64,000 nt of DNA from Hofstenia miamia (Eukaryota; Xenacoelomorpha; Acoela), in the NCBI GenBank assembly GCA_004352715.1, contig SCFE01000037.1, forward strand, positions 1,383,980-1,447,979, given 5' to 3'. The notes beneath the pieces are model-generated. The model was not told the origin of the DNA. It was given only the letters and a program-made list of their open reading frames with translations, and searched no databases. This document shows, piece by piece, positions 59,757 to 64,000 of the stretch. The position numbers and the translations under genes were made by a program. How positions within the stretch are numbered: the stretch's first letter is position 1; each line of letters begins with the position of its first letter.

Positions 59757-60812
59757 TTAACCCATTAAAGGCCACGGTAGTCATTTGACTACCGTAATGC
59801 ATCCGCTGCCTAGAAATGCTAGAGGGCTCTGTTGAATCAAATGATATTTTCACATAAAAATTAGTTAATGACACAAAAAGATAAAAAAAAATTCAAGTAT
59901 TCTTAATCAAAAAGACCGCTATAAAAACGCTGAGAATCGGACTTAACAAACTACCTACAATTTGTGGGGTTTATTTGCACTGTTAGGATCATTATAGAAA
60001 TTATTCAATATCAATGTTAATGTTTGAATGAATAGAAGTTTTAATAATTTAGATGTACCGATTTGTTTTTCAATTTCTATGATTAGATACGTAGAGTAAG
60101 TTCAAATGATTATTACTTTGTTCATAATTTAAATTTTCAAAACTACAGTGTCGATTGCAAGGTTTATCCACTTTTGAAATCTTGTTGATTGAATTCATTC
60201 TGATTTCCTTACTAAAGAAGTCAAGCGATGAAGGCTTACACTATTCAACAAGCCGTAAATTTGATAACTGAAATGGAGGATGAAGAAATAGAAGAGGCTG
60301 ACGTAATCGACATCGTTGAGCTGCCTCCAGAGACAGTGGATCATGTCAGTGACACTGAAAAAATTGATAATGAAGATCTTACAATGGAACCGAACCTTCG
60401 TGATGCAGCTGGTAAATTGGAAGTTCATTTTCATGGTGATACTTATTGTTCTGTTGACGATTCCAATGTCGCCAGCGTTGGTAAACCTCGAAGAAAGTCA
60501 GTAGCTGAGTGGATGATGAATGAAACACTTCCTGTTTCTGAGCTTCAAATTTTTGATAACTCTGATATGATTTCAAACCTGTGTAGAGTTTTGCTGGATA
60601 AGGATTCTTACGACGCTTTTGTTACGCTGACAAAAAACGTGTTCCAAATCATTTGCAAAGAAATCATCAGATATGCTCGACAGAAAAATGACAATAACTT
60701 TGAGTACTTTGAAGAGGATCCAAAATTGTTTTCTGCTGTTCTCATTCTATCTCGTCATCGAACATATCCCATGATGTACCTAAAATGTATTTTTCTTAAG
60801 GAAGATTTTTAA
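59757..60812 (+). mobile_element. piggyBac (PGBD3-like) element, 5' part
   Basis: The element begins CCCATTAAAGGCCACGG at 59761 directly after TTAA (59757-59760), the piggyBac target site. A perfect 10-bp hairpin, ACGGTAGTCA TT TGACTACCGT, lies at about 59774-59795, next to the terminus. The transposase ORF is described separately. The 3' end is replaced by a LINE at about 60813. Confidence 0.75.
60228..60812 (+). CDS. piggyBac transposase N-terminus (194 aa), truncated
   Basis: The ORF opens MKAYTIQQAVNLITEMEDEE and has the acidic PGBD3-like leader VIDIVELPPETVDHVSDTE (human PGBD3: acidic, IxxPPE...VSDEESGDE). The start of the DDE_Tnp_1_7 domain follows: a segment ending RYARQKND and KLFSAVLILSRHRTYPM at about residues 165-185, which corresponds to the conserved SxYhxxP region. 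A typical piggyBac transposase has 550-600 residues. Here the frame ends at the LINE junction before any of the catalytic aspartates, so it cannot transpose. The N-terminal frame is otherwise undamaged, so the loss may be recent; domestication of the N-terminus is possible but unsupported. Confidence 0.85.
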   Translation: MKAYTIQQAVNLITEMEDEEIEEADVIDIVELPPETVDHVSDTEKIDNEDLTMEPNLRDAAGKLEVHFHGDTYCSVDDSNVASVGKPRRKSVAEWMMNETLPVSELQIFDNSDMISNLCRVLLDKDSYDAFVTLTKNVFQIICKEIIRYARQKNDNNFEYFEEDPKLFSAVLILSRHRTYPMMYLKCIFLKEDF

Positions 60813-63170
60813 ACGCTTTTTAAAAGGTTTCAATTTTTCAATGCTTTTAATTTCTTTAGGTAGCGAATTCCAGGTCGAATTGCGACATTAATGAAGGATT
60901 TCTTCAAAACTTTTTTCTTATACTTAACACATGTAAAAATTTTAGATCTTGAATTCTGTTTATGCGCAAATCCCGGGAATTTAATTGAATTATAAGGCGT
61001 AGATTTTTTACTAGTTTGAAAAATGTTAGCAAGGTATTTAAAATGAGTTGTTTTGGAGAGAATTGACCTAGAAATGTAATGTTTAGTTTTCGATGAATTT
61101 ATTGCTGAGATATTCAGTGCCCATTTTAATTGAATGTCAAGTTTTCTATAAAGCACATACCTTAGATCAGTAAATAAAATGTTTGCATAATTAAGGTGGC
61201 TAATGATAAAAGCATGGAAGAATTGAATAATTGCGCAAGGTGGTAACTGCTTAACTACTAGTGTCATACTTTTTTTATATCCATAGCTAATTTTCTAACT
61301 ACTAAATAGATGTGAGAGTTTCAGCTTTAAGTCAATGGTTACGCCTAAGTACTTGAAAGTGTCTACAATAGGTACATTAACAGTATTAATTTTCAAAGTC
61401 ATTTTGGAAACATCGTAGTTTTTATTGGACTGTAAAAATTCCGTCTTAGCTTCATTAATTATCAACTTAAGCATTGAAAAATATTTTGACAATTTGTTGC
61501 AATTTAATTCTATTGATTCCACTGCTGAGTGCATTAATGTATTATCGCTAAAGATGCAGGTGTCATCGGCATATTGAATTAGATTGCAATTAGTTATTGA
61601 CTGCATGTCATTTACATAAATACTAAAAAGAAGAGGACCTAGAATCGTTCCTTGAGGCACCCCATTGTAACCAATCAGAAAAAATATCGTTTAATTTACC
61701 TCTCTGGAATCTTTGATTGAGGTAACTAGTTATCAATTACTTACTATTACAAGAAAATCCTAAGTAAGATAGTTTTTCAATAAGAATGTTATGATTAATC
61801 GAATCAAAGGCTTTTGAAAGATCTAAATAAGCTATAGCTACAAATTTATTAGAATCGAGGGATGCTCTCCATTTTTTGCGAAATCCAAATTGGGTGTTCG
61901 ATAATAAATTATACTTATTTAAATGTTCAGTTATTTGGTTATGCAATAGTCTTTCGAATATTTTGCTTATTGGAGAAGTAATTGAGATTGGCNAATTCTA
62001 TTGATTCCACTGCTGAGTGCATTAATGTATTATCGCTAAAGATGCAGGTGTCATCGGCATATTGAATTAGATTGCAATTAGTTATTGACTGCATGTCATT
62101 TACATAAATACTAAAAAGAAGAGGACCTAGAATCGTTCCTTGAGGCACCCCATTGTAACCAATCAGAAAAAATATCGTTTAATTTACCTCTCTGGAATAT
62201 TTGGTTAAGGTAACTAGTTATCAATTGCTTACTATTACAAGAAAATCCTAAGTAAGATAGTTTTTCAATAAGTATGTTGTGATTAANAAGCTATAGCTAC
62301 AAATTTATTAGAATCGAGGGATGCTCTCCATTTTTTGCGAAATCCAAATTGGGTGTTCGATAATAAATTATACTTATTTAAATGCTCAATTATTTGGTTA
62401 TGCAATAGTGTTTCGAATATTTTACTTATTGGCGAAGTAATTGAAATTGGTTGATAATTAGTGGCAATTGAAGGATCGTTTTTCTTAAAAATAGGAGTAA
62501 TGTGAGCAAGTTTTAGATAATCTGGGAAGTGATTGCATTTTATAGATTCATTAAAGATGAAATTCAAAGGACTTGCAATGATATCTGCAGTCATTTTAAG
62601 AGCCCAAGAGGGAATATTTGATGGTAGCCGTCTTGGGAAAATGATAGATCTAGAGCTTATTTCTGGAAGAAATTTTCTTTTTAAAACATTTAGGACCCTT
62701 TTCAATTGGCTAACAAGTTTTCTATAAAAAACATCTTTTAAATCAGTAAATAATATATTTGCATGATTTAGGTGACTCATTGTAAATGTATGGAAAGATT
62801 AAATTATCGAGCAGGGCGATAGTTGTACTACTATCATTAACGTACGTCTTATACATATAGCCAATTTTCGAACGATTGCATTAAGTTCTAATTCAAAATT
62901 TAGTTTGGAATTTACTCTTAAATACGCAAGTTATAACTTCAGCATTGTTGAGATTAACAGTTAATGTTGAAATTTCGTAATTTACCGCAAACGGCTGCAA
63001 AATACAAAATTCTTTTATATTTTCGTTTATAAGTAAGGGATGCATTTTGAATTCCGTTGATACTTTGTTGCAATTAAATGCTACAGATTCAATTGCTAAA
63101 TGCATAGGCTTATTATTGACTATGCAGATATCATTGGCATGTTGAATTAAATTCAATTAAAATTGTTTAT
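60813..63170 (-). mobile_element. LINE family B, nested or misjoined RT copies
   Basis: Minus strand. Pieces in translational order: SNIPSWALKMTADIIASPLN and LKLAHITPIFKKNDPSIATN (62700-62400), NTQFGFRKKWRASLDSNKFV with motif A YLDLSKAFDSINHNIL (about 61946-61740), [20 protein letters not shown] (motif B) with catalytic [11 protein letters not shown], the thumb FKYLGVTIDLKLKL (61660-61295), and the C-terminus ending at 60830. 62148-61994 repeats motif B-C, and single Ns at 61993 and 62287 sit at repeats, so one or two copies are interleaved by assembly. A more diverged copy (62700-63170) lies upstream. No piece is a complete ORF. Confidence 0.85.
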
Positions 63171-63446
63171 GTATTAATTTTAAAAAAGAAACGCATTATT
63201 TATTTAATGTTTCGGCATGCCACTACTATTATCAAAAAGTTTCCCTCTACAAAATTCGCAAAATATTTATCGATACATGAAATTTGCCTATAGTTTTATC
63301 CAAGGCAATTGATAATTTTCAACAAAGAATCATAGAATTACTTAATATAGAATTAAGGGAAGCAAGTTTATACAAAAAAGATGAATATAAATATAAATTG
63401 AATTTACCAGTTATTGTAAAAAATTTATATCTTGATGAACATTTTA
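63171..63446. other. No gene recognised
   Basis: Short AT-rich spacer between LINE fragments; may belong to one of them. Confidence 0.4.
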
Positions 63447-63830
63447 AGATAAGATAAGATAATCTATATTCATTTGAATTTTTTTACAATATTTTACTGA
63501 TATTTCAAATGAATAGCGTCATTAACTACTATGTACAAAAAAAAGAATAATAACAAAAATGAAATAAATAAAACAACACTGACTAAAAAATACACTGACT
63601 ACGGATAGCTTACTAATTTCGATTTATTGTATAATCGTTATTATAAAATTTAAATCCCATCCATGATCTACCTGATATAAACTTTTGTTTGAGAAATAAT
63701 AATTTTAATTCTTTTTTGAATTTTTTAAGGATGTCTATTTTAATTTCTTTTGGCAATATATTCCAGTTATAAATTGCAGTATTAATAAAGGATTGACTCA
63801 TGATATATTTATTAAATTTAACACTTATTA
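63447..63830 (-). mobile_element. LINE family B 3' end (uninterrupted copy)
   Basis: Minus-strand MSQSFINTAIYNWNILPKEI followed by the 3' UTR and the TAAGATAAGATAATC tail. It is the empty-site counterpart of the copy at 37320-38110: here ACTGATATTTCAAATGAAT is continuous where the fold-back element sits in the other copy. Confidence 0.75.
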
Positions 63831-64000
63831 ACAGGTATAACAGATGAATTATTGAAATTAATTGAATAGTCAGAGATGTCCGTTTTTTTCTAAAAGGTTG
63901 CGTTATGCAAAATTCAGATTTTTCGTATTAATACGCAATCTATGCATGTTAAAATAGTTGCTCAATTTTATACAATTCGATTCAATAACTTTTACAGCTT

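Noticed and set aside
1-64000. CRISPR arrays, bacterial operons, riboswitches
   Set aside because: No regularly spaced direct repeats or bacterial gene organisation; the genes are intron-containing and animal-like.

Overview
This looks like draft nuclear DNA from an AT-rich invertebrate animal. The evidence is spliceosomal introns with GT/AG borders, orthologues of the animal genes DCAF10, CFAP418 and transformer-2, and a dense mixture of metazoan transposons: several non-LTR retrotransposon families, Ty3/Gypsy, a Penelope-like remnant, Tc1/mariner, hAT and piggyBac. I cannot name the species. The assembly is visibly imperfect: five gaps of exactly 1000 N, one of 11 N, seven single-N joins flanked by duplicated sequence, and one contig (39340-40582) that is a near-copy of 35113-36427.

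Layout. 1-3.9 kb: two minus-strand retrotransposon fragments back to back. 4.7-4.9 kb: a mariner scrap. 5-7.5 kb: intergenic with TA microsatellites. 7.5-8.85 kb: a complete four-exon DCAF10-like gene (+). 9.3-9.75 kb: a small two-exon gene of unknown function. 10.1-11.4 kb: a decayed second DCAF10 copy. 12.9-18.4 kb: a CFAP418-like gene with a tandemly duplicated first coding exon, LINE insertions in intron 1, a hAT-type element with clean target duplication in intron 3, and a doubtful last exon. 21.0-24.85 kb: the 5' half of a LINE (ORF1 plus endonuclease), a dispersed repeat, a 1.04-kb tandem duplication and a TE-associated ORF. 27.3-33.5 kb: deleted Tc1 and mariner elements and RT scraps. 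35.4-36.6 kb: a hAT element with an exact 8-bp target duplication. 37.38-37.83 kb: a fold-back element with 191-bp arms, each carrying CRE, two CCAAT boxes and a TATA box, inserted into a LINE 3' end whose empty version survives at 63.5 kb. 38.1 kb: a tRNA-derived SINE. 41.6-42.7 kb: Ty3/Gypsy pol pseudogene. 46.0-47.4 kb: Tc1 end and another hAT element with exact target duplication. 48.7-49.7 kb: LINE 3' half (+). 50-52.3 kb: a Tc1 element and a TTAA-flanked inverted-repeat element. 53.2-56.5 kb: 3' part of a transformer-2-like splicing factor with an internal duplication that creates a potential poison microexon. 58.8-60.8 kb: a small inverted-repeat element, Penelope-like scraps and the 5' end of a piggyBac element. 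60.8-63.8 kb: nested LINE copies (-).

The host genes are not an operon or a functional cluster: a ubiquitin-ligase substrate receptor, a ciliary protein and a splicing regulator lie among mobile DNA. The observations most worth checking are the fold-back element with divergent promoter-like arms, the tra2 microexon and the CFAP418 exon duplication.
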